Positions 25,690 through 34,602 are shown, counted from the first letter of the stretch. The stretch is DNA of 64,000 nt from Massilia pinisoli (GCF_024753285.1 NZ_JANUGW010000003.1:372001-436000); one strand, 5' to 3'. The notes: a model not told the origin generated them from the sequence alone. Translations and numbers: made by a program.

Positions 25690-26901
25690 TCAAAACGTCA
25701 TCACAAACCTTGCCCCGCCCGCCAGCCCGCGCGCATATCGCACCCTGCCGCCGTTGCGATGCACGAGCTGCCGCACCATGGCAAGCCCGATGCCGCTGCC
25801 GTTCGCGTGCGTCGTGAAGAAGGGCGTGAAGATCTGGCGGACGAGTTCATCGGGCACGCCCGGACCGTTATCCGTCACCTCGATGCGCAGCTGGGCACCG
25901 CGCGCCAGGCGGGCGCTGAACGTCAGTTGCGGGCGGGCCAGGCCTGCGGTCGCATCCAGCGCATTGTTCGCCAGGTTCACCAGTGCCTGTTCCAGCTGAC
26001 CCGCATCGGCCACCAGTTCGAGGTTCGCCGGTTCCACCGTGAAGCGCGCTTCGCCACCGCGTTCGGCCCACGCCCCGCCCACCATCGCCTGCAGCCGCAT
26101 GAACAGGTCGTGCACGCGGATGCGCTCGGGGCGCGGCTCGGGCACGCTCGCCAGTGAACGGTAGCCGGTAACGAAGGCCGCGAGGCTCGTCGCACGGCGG
26201 CCGATCGCGTCCAGCGCCGTGTCGAGATCGGCGGCGGTGTCCGGCGCGAGGCCGGGGGCGTCCTGCACGAGATCGCGCGCCGTCTGCGACAGCGACGCGA
26301 CCGGCGTCAGCGAATTCATGATTTCATGGGTCAGCACGTGGACGAGCTTTTGCCAGGCCTGCATGGCTTCCGCTTCCAGCTCGTTCTCGACGGGACTCAC
26401 GGCGACGAGGCGCTGCGGCCGGCCTTCCAAGGTCAGGTCGACCGCGCCCGCGAGCGCCCGTTCGATGCCATGTTCCGTGTCGATCGCCAGCACCGTGCGC
26501 CGGTCCGCGGCGAGGTCCCCCAACTGCCGGCCGAAGCCGTCGCGGTCGACGATGCGGCCCGGCGCCAGCAGGCGCCGGGCGGCCGTGTTCAGCGGGTGCG
26601 GCGCGCCAGCCGCGTTCGGCGTGTCCAGCGTGAACAGGGCAACCGGTGCGAACTCGAGCCATGTGTCGAGACGGTCCGCGCGTGCCGTGTCGGGCGGCGC
26701 TGGCAGAAGCGCCTCCAGCGGCGCGGCGGGCGTCGCGCATGCGCGCGCGGCGCGCCACGCGAGGCCCGCGCCGCCGATCAGCGCGGCCCCGGCGCACGCC
26801 CAGGCCCAGGCCGCGTCCGCGCCTCGCGCGAGCCACCCGGCGCCGACCAGCAGCGCGGCCGCGAGCGCGAGCCTCCACCGTGGCGCCGGGTCAGAGTCCA
26901 T
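25690..26901 (-). CDS. Sensor histidine kinase of a sigma-54 two-component pair
   Basis: A 403-residue kinase with two N-terminal TM helices (about residues 9-25 and 32-50), a PAS-like middle part, and a dimerisation domain with H192 in VLTHEIMNSLTPVASL. A HATPase domain follows (LEQALVNLANNALDA, VTDNGPGVPDE, FFTTHANGSGIGLAMVRQLV). Its gene overlaps the 3' end of the sigma-54 response-regulator gene by 11 nt, so the two are co-translated. It should control the activator that acts on the divergent efflux operon. The signal is unknown; the very short periplasmic loop suggests sensing within or near the membrane. Confidence 0.92.
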   Translation of the reverse strand: MDSDPAPRWRLALAAALLVGAGWLARGADAAWAWACAGAALIGGAGLAWRAARACATPAAPLEALLPAPPDTARADRLDTWLEFAPVALFTLDTPNAAGAPHPLNTAARRLLAPGRIVDRDGFGRQLGDLAADRRTVLAIDTEHGIERALAGAVDLTLEGRPQRLVAVSPVENELEAEAMQAWQKLVHVLTHEIMNSLTPVASLSQTARDLVQDAPGLAPDTAADLDTALDAIGRRATSLAAFVTGYRSLASVPEPRPERIRVHDLFMRLQAMVGGAWAERGGEARFTVEPANLELVADAGQLEQALVNLANNALDATAGLARPQLTFSARLARGAQLRIEVTDNGPGVPDELVRQIFTPFFTTHANGSGIGLAMVRQLVHRNGGRVRYARGLAGGARFVMTF

Positions 26902-28234
26902 GTTTGTCGAGCTTGCGGTACAAGGCCGCGCGGCTGACGCCCAGCAGGCGCGCGGCGCGGCTGATGTTGCCCTGCACCTGGTCCAGCGCGGCGGCCACCG
27001 CGTCGCGCTCCAGCGTGTCCAGCTTGAGCGACGCTGGTTCCGCAGGCGGCGCGAGGGTGGGCGCGGCGTGCGGCGCCAGGCCGAAATCGTCGGCGATGTA
27101 CTGGTCGCCCTGGGCCAGGATCACGGCGCGCTCGCACGCATGGCGCAGGGCGCGCACGTTGCCGGGCCAGTCGTGGTGCTGCAGCCGGTCGAGTGCCGCG
27201 TCGGCCAGCGGCCGTGGCGCCCGGCCGTACTGGCGCTGGTAGTGCGCGAGGTAGTGGGCGAGCAGCAGGGGGATGTCGCCGCGCCGTTCGCGCAGCGGCG
27301 GCACGTTGATCACGATGGTATTCAGCCGGAACAGGAGGTCGGGACGGAACACGGCGGGATCGTGCAGGGCCTCGTCGGCGAGATTGGTTGCGCTGACGAT
27401 GCGCACGTCGATGGCCTGAGCGCGGTCGGCGCCGAGCGGCGTGACTTCGCGCCGCTCCAGCGCCGTCAACAGCTTGGCCTGGGCGGGCAGCGGGAGGTTG
27501 CCGATCTCGTCGAGGAACAGCGTACCGCCGGACGCCGCCTGGAAGCGTCCGGCCCGTTCGTGGCGCGCATCCGTGAACGCGCCCTTGCGGTGGCCGAACA
27601 ACTCGCTCTCCAGCGTGGCCTCGGGCAGGGCGCCCATGTCGAGGGCGAGGAACGGATGCGCCGCGCGCCGCGACTGGCGGTGCAGGGCACGTGCGACGAG
27701 CTCCTTGCCGACGCCGTTCTCGCCCAGCACCATCACGTTCGCCTCGGTCGGCGCGACGTGGGCGATCAGGCTGCGCAGGTGGCGCATCGATGGCGCGTCG
27801 CCCATCAGCGCGTGTTCGTCGTTCGGGACGGCAGGCGCGGAATCCGCACGCCGCGTGCACGCCTGGTCGACGGTCGCCAGCAGGCGTGCGTTGTCCCAGG
27901 GCTTGGTGAGGAAGTCGCACGCGCCGGCCTTCATCGCTTCCACCGCCAGCGCCACGTCCGCATAGGCGGTCAGCGCGATCACGGCGGGCGGCTGCGGCAA
28001 CGCCCGCAACTCGCGCAGCGCGGCGAGTCCCGCGGCGCCATCCGTCTGGCCGGGTGCGAAATTAAAGTCGAGCAGTACGACGTCCGGGACGGCGCCCTGC
28101 AGGTAGCGCGGCAGGTCGGCCGGATGCGCCAGGCTGTCCACACGTGCCACGTGCCGGCGCAGCAGCAGCGTGGCCGCGTAGACCACGTCGGCGTCGTCGT
28201 CGAGGACGAGGATGTGCGCTGCGCTGGGCGACAT
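26891..28234 (-). CDS. Sigma-54-dependent response regulator (NtrC family)
   Basis: A 447-residue activator. The receiver domain (1-120) has its phosphorylated D56 in VVLLDFNF. The AAA+ domain carries Walker A GENGVGKE (171-178), the sigma-54-contacting loop GAFTDA (219-224), Walker B GGTLFLDEIGN and the arginine-finger region FRPDLLFRLN. A Fis-type HTH ends the protein (ISRAARLLGVSRAALYRKL). It is the first gene of the pair with the sensor kinase. A near-consensus sigma-54 promoter with two upstream palindromes lies in the 243-nt divergent spacer facing the efflux genes, which makes that operon its likely target. Confidence 0.95.
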   Translation of the reverse strand: MSPSAAHILVLDDDADVVYAATLLLRRHVARVDSLAHPADLPRYLQGAVPDVVLLDFNFAPGQTDGAAGLAALRELRALPQPPAVIALTAYADVALAVEAMKAGACDFLTKPWDNARLLATVDQACTRRADSAPAVPNDEHALMGDAPSMRHLRSLIAHVAPTEANVMVLGENGVGKELVARALHRQSRRAAHPFLALDMGALPEATLESELFGHRKGAFTDARHERAGRFQAASGGTLFLDEIGNLPLPAQAKLLTALERREVTPLGADRAQAIDVRIVSATNLADEALHDPAVFRPDLLFRLNTIVINVPPLRERRGDIPLLLAHYLAHYQRQYGRAPRPLADAALDRLQHHDWPGNVRALRHACERAVILAQGDQYIADDFGLAPHAAPTLAPPAEPASLKLDTLERDAVAAALDQVQGNISRAARLLGVSRAALYRKLDKHGL

Positions 28235-28315
28235 GGGGGAACCAGGAATGAATGTGCGCCGATTCTAGCAGCCGCCGCGCGTGCGGCCCAGCGTTCCGGG
28301 CGGCGTGGCGGCAAA

Positions 28316-28354
28316 GTGTCCGGAAGCGGACACCTTGCTTGTCCGTTCGCGGAC
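28316..28354. promoter_or_regulatory. Two palindromic upstream activator sites for the sigma-54 regulator
   Basis: Site 1 (28316-28333) is a perfect GTGTCCG-N4-CGGACAC. Site 2 (28341-28354) is GTCCG-N4-CGGAC. Their centres are 23 bp apart, about two helical turns, on one face of the DNA. They lie about 75 and 98 bp upstream of the start predicted from the -24/-12 element, a usual position for NtrC-type enhancers. Binding by the adjacent regulator is inferred. Confidence 0.8.
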
Positions 28355-28395
28355 GATGCGCGCGCCGGGAGCGTCCGTCACGGCCTGAATCGCCG

Positions 28396-28410
28396 TGGCA
28401 CGGATGTTGC
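28396..28410 (+). promoter_or_regulatory. Sigma-54 (RpoN) -24/-12 promoter of the efflux operon
   Basis: TGGCACGGATGTTGC matches the sigma-54 consensus TGGCACG-N4-TTGC. The invariant GG (28397-28398) and GC (28409-28410) have the required spacing. Transcription should begin near 28422, facing the membrane-fusion protein gene. Confidence 0.92.
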
Positions 28411-28477
28411 GAACAGTGGCGTCATGCTCTCCAACCTGCACGATGATTTGCCCGCACCCGATGCCGACGGTGCAGCC

Positions 28478-29761
28478 ATGGACACCCCGCTGCCCGCACG
28501 CCGCGGACGCCGCCTTGCCGCGCTGTGCGCCGGCGTGCTGTTCGTCGCCGGCGCCGGCATGCTGCTGTGGCGCGCGATGCCGCGGGGCTTGTCGGTCGAT
28601 GCCGCCAACGTGCGCGTGGCCACCGTCGCCCGCGCGACGTTCCACGACGACGTGCTCGTGCGCGCCAGCGCCGCGCCGCTGCGCTCCGTGTTGCTGGACG
28701 CGGTCGAATCGGGCCGCGTCGAGGAAGTGCTGGCGCGCGACGGGGCGCTCGTCGCGCAGGGTGAGGTGCTGTTTCGCCTGTCGAACGCGCAGCGGCGCCT
28801 GGAACTGCTGCAGCGCGAGTCGGAACGGGCGCAGCAGATTTCGAATGCGATGAACATGCGGATCGCGCTCGAGGCCAGCCGCGCCGACCGGCGCCGCCGC
28901 CTGGCAGACCTCGAGTTCGCGGCGCGCGAGGCGGACAAGCAGTATCGCCGCAGCCTCGCGCTGTCCGGGCAGGGCTTCGTGTCGGCGGCTGCCCTGCAGG
29001 ACGCGGCCGACCGCAGCGCACAGCAACGGCGGCTGCTGGCCGCCGAGCAGGGCGACGCGCGTACGGAAGAACGCATCCAGGCGAACGCGCTGCAGCAGAT
29101 GGACAAGGCCGGCACGCGCCTGGAAACGGGCCTGCGCCTGGTCAGCGAGACCGTCGCGGCGCTGGAAGTGCGGGCGCCCGTCGCGGGACGCCTGACGGAC
29201 TTCCGGCTGCAGGTCGGCGAAACGGTCAAGCTCGACCAGCACCTGGGCCGCATCGACGATCCGGTCCGCTTCAAGCTGGCGGCGCAACTCGACGAGTATT
29301 ACCTGAACCGCATGGCGCCGGGCCTCGCGGCGCACGCCGTGGTGAACGGAGGATCGTACGCCCTGGCGGTCAGCCGGCTGTCTCCGCAGATCCGCGACGG
29401 CAGGTTCGCGCTCGAACTCGCGTTCGGGGAGGGCGCCGCGCCCGTCCTCCAGCCGGGCCAGAGCCTCGACGTGGCGATCACGCTCGGCGCGCCCGCGCCC
29501 GCGCTGGTGCTGCCGATGGATGCGTGGATCGCCGACGGCGGCGGCGCCAGCGTCTATGTGCTTGCGGCCGACGGGCGCAGCGCGCTGCGGCGACCGGTCC
29601 GCATGGGGCGCCGCAACGACAGCCAGGTCGAAGTGCTGGCGGGCCTCGCGCCCGGCGAGCGCGTGATCGTCTCTTCCACGGCCGCCTACGGCCAGGCCGC
29701 GCGCCTCGCCTTCGCGCAGCCGGCCGGCCTTTCAGCCCAACCCAAGGACATGACACAATGA
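28478..29761 (+). CDS. HlyD/MacA-like periplasmic adaptor (membrane fusion protein)
   Basis: A 427-residue adaptor with one N-terminal TM helix (LAALCAGVLFVAGAGMLLW). It has a split biotinyl-lipoyl domain (VLLDAVESGRVEEVLARDGALVAQGEVLF and VRAPVAGRLTDFRLQVGETV, read in parts), a long alpha-helical hairpin (about residues 110-220) and a C-terminal beta-barrel (LALPMDAWI, GERVIVSSTAAYG). The start is placed at ATG 28478. The ATG at 28424 would be almost at the predicted sigma-54 start site (~28422), leaving no leader, and the residues between are unlike family N-termini. It would link the inner-membrane MacB-like pump encoded downstream to an outer-membrane channel not encoded here. Confidence 0.88.
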   Translation: MDTPLPARRGRRLAALCAGVLFVAGAGMLLWRAMPRGLSVDAANVRVATVARATFHDDVLVRASAAPLRSVLLDAVESGRVEEVLARDGALVAQGEVLFRLSNAQRRLELLQRESERAQQISNAMNMRIALEASRADRRRRLADLEFAAREADKQYRRSLALSGQGFVSAAALQDAADRSAQQRRLLAAEQGDARTEERIQANALQQMDKAGTRLETGLRLVSETVAALEVRAPVAGRLTDFRLQVGETVKLDQHLGRIDDPVRFKLAAQLDEYYLNRMAPGLAAHAVVNGGSYALAVSRLSPQIRDGRFALELAFGEGAAPVLQPGQSLDVAITLGAPAPALVLPMDAWIADGGGASVYVLAADGRSALRRPVRMGRRNDSQVEVLAGLAPGERVIVSSTAAYGQAARLAFAQPAGLSAQPKDMTQ

Positions 29762-30480
29762 AGCTCGACGATCATCCACCCACATCCACCGGAGACGCCA
29801 TGCTGAAGCTCGTCAACGTGACCAAGACGTATCGCGGCGGCGACGTGCGCACGCGCGCGCTCGACGGCATCAACCTCGAGATCGAGGCGGGCGAATACGT
29901 GGCCGTGACGGGGCCGTCGGGCTGCGGCAAGTCCACGCTGCTCGCGATGCTCGGCCTGCTCGACACGCCGGACAGCGGCGACTACTGGATCGACGGGCAG
30001 CAGGCGGCCGGCCTGGACGAGGCGCGCCTGAACCGGCTGCGGCGCGGCCGCATCGGCTTCATCTTCCAGAACTTCAACCTGATCGAAGCGCTGACCGTGC
30101 AGGAGAACGTCGAGATGGCATTGCAGTACCTGGGCGTCTCCGCGGCGGAGCGGCGCCGGCGCACGAGCGCGATGCTGGACAAGCTGGGCGTGGCGCACCG
30201 CGCGCGCCATCGTCCCTCGCAGCTCTCCGGCGGCCAGCAGCAGCGCGTGGCGATCGCACGCGCCCTGGTCCCGAATCCGGCCGTGCTGCTGGCCGACGAG
30301 CCGACCGGCAACCTGGATACGGCGCGCGGCGAGGAAGTCATGCGCCTGCTCCGCCAGATCAACGCCGAGGGCACGACGATCGTGATGGTCACGCACTCGC
30401 CGGCGCACGCGGCCCAGGCCTCGCGCACCGTGCGCCTGCTCGACGGACGCATCGTGGTCGATGCGCTCCATGCGGCGTGA
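29758..30480 (+). CDS. ABC transporter ATP-binding protein (MacB/LolD type)
   Basis: A 240-residue ATPase with Walker A GPSGCGKST, Q-loop FIFQNFNLIEALTVQENV, signature LSGGQQQRVAIARAL, Walker B VLLADEPTGNLD and the H-loop VTHSP. FQNFNL and LADEPTGNLD place it in the MacB/LolD/FtsE branch. ATG 29758 overlaps the adaptor stop as ATGA. A second in-frame ATG at 29800 has a better ribosome site (GGAGA, 4 nt upstream) and gives the usual family N-terminus MLKLVNVTKTY, so it may be the true start. It is part of the efflux operon and energises the FtsX-type permease that follows. Confidence 0.92.
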   Translation: MKLDDHPPTSTGDAMLKLVNVTKTYRGGDVRTRALDGINLEIEAGEYVAVTGPSGCGKSTLLAMLGLLDTPDSGDYWIDGQQAAGLDEARLNRLRRGRIGFIFQNFNLIEALTVQENVEMALQYLGVSAAERRRRTSAMLDKLGVAHRARHRPSQLSGGQQQRVAIARALVPNPAVLLADEPTGNLDTARGEEVMRLLRQINAEGTTIVMVTHSPAHAAQASRTVRLLDGRIVVDALHAA

Positions 30481-30490
30481 GGGGGCTGCG

Positions 30491-32932
30491 ATGACCCGAC
30501 AAGATTTCACGATCGGCTGGCGCACGCTGGTCGCCGACCCTGTGTATTCGCTGGTGGTCGTGCTGGGGCTGGCGATCGGCTTCGGCAGCTGCCTGCTGCT
30601 GCTCGGCTTCGTGCGCTATTCGTGGCAGTACAACGCCCATGTGCCGCACGTCGAGCAGGTCTACGTCGTCAAGCAGCGCGACAACCGCCAGCCGACGGCG
30701 CCCTGGTTCGACCAGGTACCATTGCTGCTGCACGCGGTTGCGCTGAAGGCGCCCGGCGTGGACAGCGCGGCCGCGTGGCTGCCCACCCGCCCGCAGCAGC
30801 TGACGGCGCGCGTCGGCGGCCGCCTGCACCGCCACGACAGCCTGACCGTCACGCCCGAATTCGCGCGTACGCTGGGCCTCGTTGCCGTGCGGGGTGACCT
30901 CGATGCGGCGCTGCGCCGGCCCGACAGCTTCGCCGTCACGGAAGCGGGCGCGCTGGCGATGTTCGGCAGCGCCGACGTGGTCGGCCGCGCCATCGAGGTC
31001 GACGGCCAGTCCGTGCGCGTGGGCGCGGTCGTGCGCACGCCGCCCGCCAACACGACGATTCCGTTCGAGACCGTGTTCGGTCCCGCGTCCAGCCTGGCGC
31101 CGCCCGAGATCCGCGACGAACTGGTGACCGGCAGCCGTGGATGGTGGGGCAGGATGCTCGTGCGCGTGCGGCCCGGCGCGACCGTCGGGCCGATCCGCGC
31201 CGCGCTGCAGGACGCCGTCGACCATGCCGCCGTGCTGCAGAAGATCCCGGCTGCGACCCGCGCGCGCCTGGGCGGGCGCAAGGTGCTCGACATCGAACTG
31301 GTGCCGCTCGGCGAAGCGTATTTCGACCGCGACGTCGCCGCCAACAACCTGGCGCGGCCGGGCCCGCGCGGCGACCGCACGGTGGTGGCGGGCCTGGGCG
31401 CCATCGCGTTGCTGATCCTGCTGCTCGCCGCGATCAACTACGTCAACCTGGCGACGGCGCGCGTCGTGCGGTGCCAGCGCGAGATCGCGATGCGCAAGGT
31501 GCTGGGCGCGAGCCCGCGCCGGATCGCCATGCAGTTCATCGCCGAGGCCTTGCTGGTGGCGCTCCTGGCGACGAGCCTCGGCCTGCTGTTCGCATGGCTG
31601 GCGCTGCCGCTGTTCGCCGAGCTGGTGGCGCGCGACCTGGGCGGCCTGCTGGCGCTCTCGAACGTGGCGGCGGCGCTGGTGCTGGGCATCGTCGTGGGCC
31701 TCGCCAGCGCGGTCCATCCCGTGTGGGCGGCGCTGCGTGTGGCGCCGCATGGCGCGCTGACCGGCCGGCAGGACGACGAATCGGTGCGCGCCAGCCGCGT
31801 GCGCAAGGCGATGACGATGCTGCAGATCGGCGCGGCGATGGGCCTGGCCTGCGTGACGCTCGCCATCACGTGGCAGACCCGGTACGCGCTGGCGCAGGCG
31901 CCCGGATTCGATCCGTCGTCGCTGCTGATCGTCGACCTGGAAGGCGGCGCGAACGCCAAGGACAGCGCGGCCGTGCGCGGACTGATCGCGGCGCTGAAGG
32001 CCGATGGCGCGGTGGCCGGCGTCGCGATCAGCGAAGACGCGGTGGGCCGCCACGATGCCGCCTGGTCGCGCGAAGTGCGCCGGCCCGGCGTGGCCGACGT
32101 GCGCGTCGAGATGAAATCCGTCAGCCCCGATTTCTTCGAGCGGTACGGCATCCGGCCGGTGGCGGGCCGCTTGTTCGATCCGCGCGTCGACGCGGACGAC
32201 GCGGCCGAACCGTTGGTCGTCAACGCCGTCACGGCCCGCCAGCTCGGCTTCGCCACCGCGGCCGCCGCCGTCGGCCAGATGGTGGTCTTCACGAGTTTCG
32301 ACGACAGCGTCGTCCACAAGCGGATCGTCGGCGTCGCGCCCGAATTGCGCTTCCATTCGCTGCACGAGGCACCGGCCGCCATCGGGTACGAGGTGTGGAT
32401 CGCCGGTTCGACGCTGACGGTGAAGGCGGCGCATGCGCTGCCCGAGGCCGAAGCGGCCGTGCGCGCGTTGTGGCCGCGCTGGTTCCCCGACGCGGTGCTC
32501 ACGATGCACCGCGCCGCCGACGTGCTGGCCGCCGACTACGCCGAGGACCGGCGCCTCGCCCGGCTCGTCGCGATCGCCACCGGCATCGCGCTGGCGATAT
32601 CGGCCTTCGGCACGTATGCGCTGGCGGCCGACGCCGCGCAAAAACGGGCGCGCGAAATCGTCCTGCGCAAACTGTACGGCGCCCGCAGGCGCGACATCGC
32701 CATGCTCATGCTGCGCGAGATCGGCGTGCTGACGTTGGCGGGCGCCGTCGCCGGATTGCCGCTGGGGGCGCTGGTGGGCGAACGCTATCTGTCGTCGTTC
32801 GTGGAGCGCGCCCCGTTCGGTTACTGGAACGTGGCGCTGGCGTTTTGCGCGAGTGCCTGCGTGGCGGTGGCGGCGATGGCGCAGCATGCGTGGGGCGCGA
32901 TGCGCATGTCGCCGGCCGATGCGCTCAGGTAG
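30491..32932 (+). CDS. FtsX/MacB-type ABC permease
   Basis: An 813-residue permease. It has an N-terminal TM helix (VYSLVVVLGLAIGFGSCLLLL), a periplasmic MacB-like core (about 45-290), and a first FtsX domain of TM helices (GLGAIALLILLLAAINYVNL; EIAMRKVLGASPRRI). A second TM and periplasmic unit (about 445-700) is followed by a second FtsX domain (IATGIALAISAFGTYALAA; EIVLRKLYGARRRDI). The repeated E-I-x-x-R-K-x-x-GA coupling motif marks the two halves. GGGGG precedes ATG 30491, 10 nt after the ATPase stop. With the adaptor and ATPase it forms a tripartite, mechanotransmission-type exporter; its substrate is unknown. Confidence 0.92.
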   Translation: MTRQDFTIGWRTLVADPVYSLVVVLGLAIGFGSCLLLLGFVRYSWQYNAHVPHVEQVYVVKQRDNRQPTAPWFDQVPLLLHAVALKAPGVDSAAAWLPTRPQQLTARVGGRLHRHDSLTVTPEFARTLGLVAVRGDLDAALRRPDSFAVTEAGALAMFGSADVVGRAIEVDGQSVRVGAVVRTPPANTTIPFETVFGPASSLAPPEIRDELVTGSRGWWGRMLVRVRPGATVGPIRAALQDAVDHAAVLQKIPAATRARLGGRKVLDIELVPLGEAYFDRDVAANNLARPGPRGDRTVVAGLGAIALLILLLAAINYVNLATARVVRCQREIAMRKVLGASPRRIAMQFIAEALLVALLATSLGLLFAWLALPLFAELVARDLGGLLALSNVAAALVLGIVVGLASAVHPVWAALRVAPHGALTGRQDDESVRASRVRKAMTMLQIGAAMGLACVTLAITWQTRYALAQAPGFDPSSLLIVDLEGGANAKDSAAVRGLIAALKADGAVAGVAISEDAVGRHDAAWSREVRRPGVADVRVEMKSVSPDFFERYGIRPVAGRLFDPRVDADDAAEPLVVNAVTARQLGFATAAAAVGQMVVFTSFDDSVVHKRIVGVAPELRFHSLHEAPAAIGYEVWIAGSTLTVKAAHALPEAEAAVRALWPRWFPDAVLTMHRAADVLAADYAEDRRLARLVAIATGIALAISAFGTYALAADAAQKRAREIVLRKLYGARRRDIAMLMLREIGVLTLAGAVAGLPLGALVGERYLSSFVERAPFGYWNVALAFCASACVAVAAMAQHAWGAMRMSPADALR

Positions 32933-32978
32933 AATCCAACGGCGGCGCGCGCTGCACCCTGGACGATGAGGACTTTGC

Positions 32979-33434
32979 ATGAGCACTCAAGAATGGACTC
33001 CGGTAACCCATGACAACTGCGGCCACGTGCCGGGCCCGTTCTACCACGGCACCCGGATCCGCCTGCAGCCCGGCGACCTGTTGACGGCGGGCCAGGCTTC
33101 CAATTTCGAGGACGGGCGCGTCTCCAACAACGTGTATTTTTCCGCGCTGCTGGAGCCTGCCGTCTGGGGCGCGGAGCTGGCCGTGGCGCTCGCTGGCGCC
33201 GAGGGTCGGGGGCACGTCTACATCGTGGAACCGACGGGGACGTTCGAGGACGATCCCAATTTGACGAACAAGCGCTTTCCCGGCAACCCGACGCGGTCGT
33301 ACCGCACGCGTGCGCCGCTCAGGATCGTCGGGGAAGTGGAGGACTGGGCGGGGCATCCGCCCGAGGTGCTGCGGCAGATGCTCGACCACCTCGAGGAACT
33401 GCGGCGCGCCGGGCGCGCCGTGATCGAAGACTAG
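32979..33434 (+). CDS. arr: Rifampin ADP-ribosyltransferase (Arr)
   Basis: A 151-residue protein matching Arr enzymes, which inactivate rifamycins by NAD-dependent ADP-ribosylation of the antibiotic. The family blocks FYHGTRIRLQPGDLL, NNVYFSALLEPAVWGAELA, VYIVEPTGTFEDDPNLTNK and FPGNPTRSYRTRAPLRIVGE are present. The residues corresponding to the known His-Tyr-Asp set are H23, Y53 and D91 or D92. GAGG lies 7 nt before the ATG. It starts 46 nt after the efflux permease, in the same direction, so it may be read through from the sigma-54 operon. Homologues are common and chromosomal in environmental bacteria; nothing here suggests an integron or other mobile carrier. Confidence 0.9.
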   Translation: MSTQEWTPVTHDNCGHVPGPFYHGTRIRLQPGDLLTAGQASNFEDGRVSNNVYFSALLEPAVWGAELAVALAGAEGRGHVYIVEPTGTFEDDPNLTNKRFPGNPTRSYRTRAPLRIVGEVEDWAGHPPEVLRQMLDHLEELRRAGRAVIED

Positions 33435-33435
33435 G

Positions 33436-34581
33436 TCAGCCCCGCGTGCGCTTGCGTGCGCGGCGCGCGGCAAGCAGCGCGGCCAGGCCGGCGCCACCCA
33501 GCAGCAGGGTGCCCGGTTCTGGTGCGGCGCCCGGTTTCGTCGGCGTCTTGCCGGGTTTGTCCGTGGTGCCGGGCAGGTCGGTCGTCGGGGGCAGCAGGGT
33601 GTCCGGGATCGACGACGGCGGCTTCGTGCCCGTGTCGGTGGAGGGCAGGTTCGTGTCGTCCAGCGTCGTCGGCAGCTGCGGGGCGCCGGCTGGGGAGCCG
33701 CCCTTGTCCGCAACGCCGCCGGTATCGGTGCCGTTATTGCCGCCCGTTCCCGTTCCCGTGCCCGTGCCGGCCGGAGACGTCTTGGTCGCCAGCACCTGCG
33801 GCAGCGTGCCCCGGTCCCAGGCGCCGACCGGGTTGCTGTTGTAATAAGCCGGTATGCCAGCCATGCGGTGCGCCAGCGGCGTGCCGTTGTTCAGGACCGC
33901 GCCGCCCGTGGCGAAGGTTTGCAAGTGGAAGCTCTGGCCTGCGGGATTGCCGTCGACGGCGAATCCGACCTGTGTCACGCCGCCTTCGCCGTCGCCTTCC
34001 TGCGCCTGCTCGACGGAGGAATCGAGTTCTTCCTCGCTCGGGCCCCTCGCTTCGACCGGCAGTCGCGGCACGTCGGAGATGCGGTTGCCGCAGCGCGTGC
34101 GGATCTCGTTCTGGCCGTCGGACAGCACGGTCTCGCCTTGTGCCAGCTGGAGCTTCTTCGCCGTCCAGTACACCTTGTCGCCCTTGCGGTACGAGACGTA
34201 CACGCCGCGCGGCGCGGCGACCGTCCTGATGGTGGCCTTCGGCGCTTCGAAGGCGGCGTAGTGCGCCGCGACGACCTTGTCCACGACGATGGCGCGCGAC
34301 AGTTCGCGGCGGTCGAGCACACCGCCGGGCACGATCGAATAGGGATAGACGCGGCGCGTCTTCTTCGTCTCCGCCTGCGCCGCGGCCGGCCGCACGGCGG
34401 TTGCCTGGGCGGGCGCAGCAGCGAGCGCGGTCGCGCCCGTGACCGGTGCCGTGGACGGGCGCATCGCCAGCGCGAACGCGGCGGCGCAGGCGGCCACGCC
34501 GAGCACGCCGGCGACAGCCAGGCGCCGGTTCAGGCGCGAACCTTTTCTGCTGCGACGGATGTAGGCGCTGCGGTAGTCCAT
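33436..34581 (-). CDS. PEP-CTERM sorting-signal protein, function unknown
   Basis: A 381-residue protein. A basic N-terminus (MDYRSAYIRRSRKGSRLNRR) precedes a TM/signal helix (LAVAGVLGVAACAAAFALAM). A central domain of unknown type follows (RRVYPYSIVPGGVLDRREL, VAAPRGVYVSYRKGDKVYW), then a Gly/Thr/Pro-rich linker. It ends in a PEP-CTERM signal: PEPGTLLLGGAGLAALLAARRARKR, read as the PEP box, a hydrophobic helix and a basic tail. Such tails are cleaved by an exosortase, which is not encoded in this window. A 16-nt palindrome lies in its leader. Its stop is 1 nt from the convergent arr stop. I do not recognise the central domain. Confidence 0.82.
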   Translation of the reverse strand: MDYRSAYIRRSRKGSRLNRRLAVAGVLGVAACAAAFALAMRPSTAPVTGATALAAAPAQATAVRPAAAQAETKKTRRVYPYSIVPGGVLDRRELSRAIVVDKVVAAHYAAFEAPKATIRTVAAPRGVYVSYRKGDKVYWTAKKLQLAQGETVLSDGQNEIRTRCGNRISDVPRLPVEARGPSEEELDSSVEQAQEGDGEGGVTQVGFAVDGNPAGQSFHLQTFATGGAVLNNGTPLAHRMAGIPAYYNSNPVGAWDRGTLPQVLATKTSPAGTGTGTGTGGNNGTDTGGVADKGGSPAGAPQLPTTLDDTNLPSTDTGTKPPSSIPDTLLPPTTDLPGTTDKPGKTPTKPGAAPEPGTLLLGGAGLAALLAARRARKRTRG

Positions 34582-34602
34582 AAGAGGCTAGGCAAGAAGA
34601 AA

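Noticed and set aside
26219..28423. N-terminal extension of the efflux adaptor frame to 26219.
   Set aside because: It runs antisense through the sensor kinase and response regulator genes and through the sigma-54 promoter; the protein similarity begins only near 28478.
32979..33434. arr as part of a mobile resistance cassette.
   Set aside because: There is no integrase, attC-like site, IS end or compositional break; codon use matches the neighbours.
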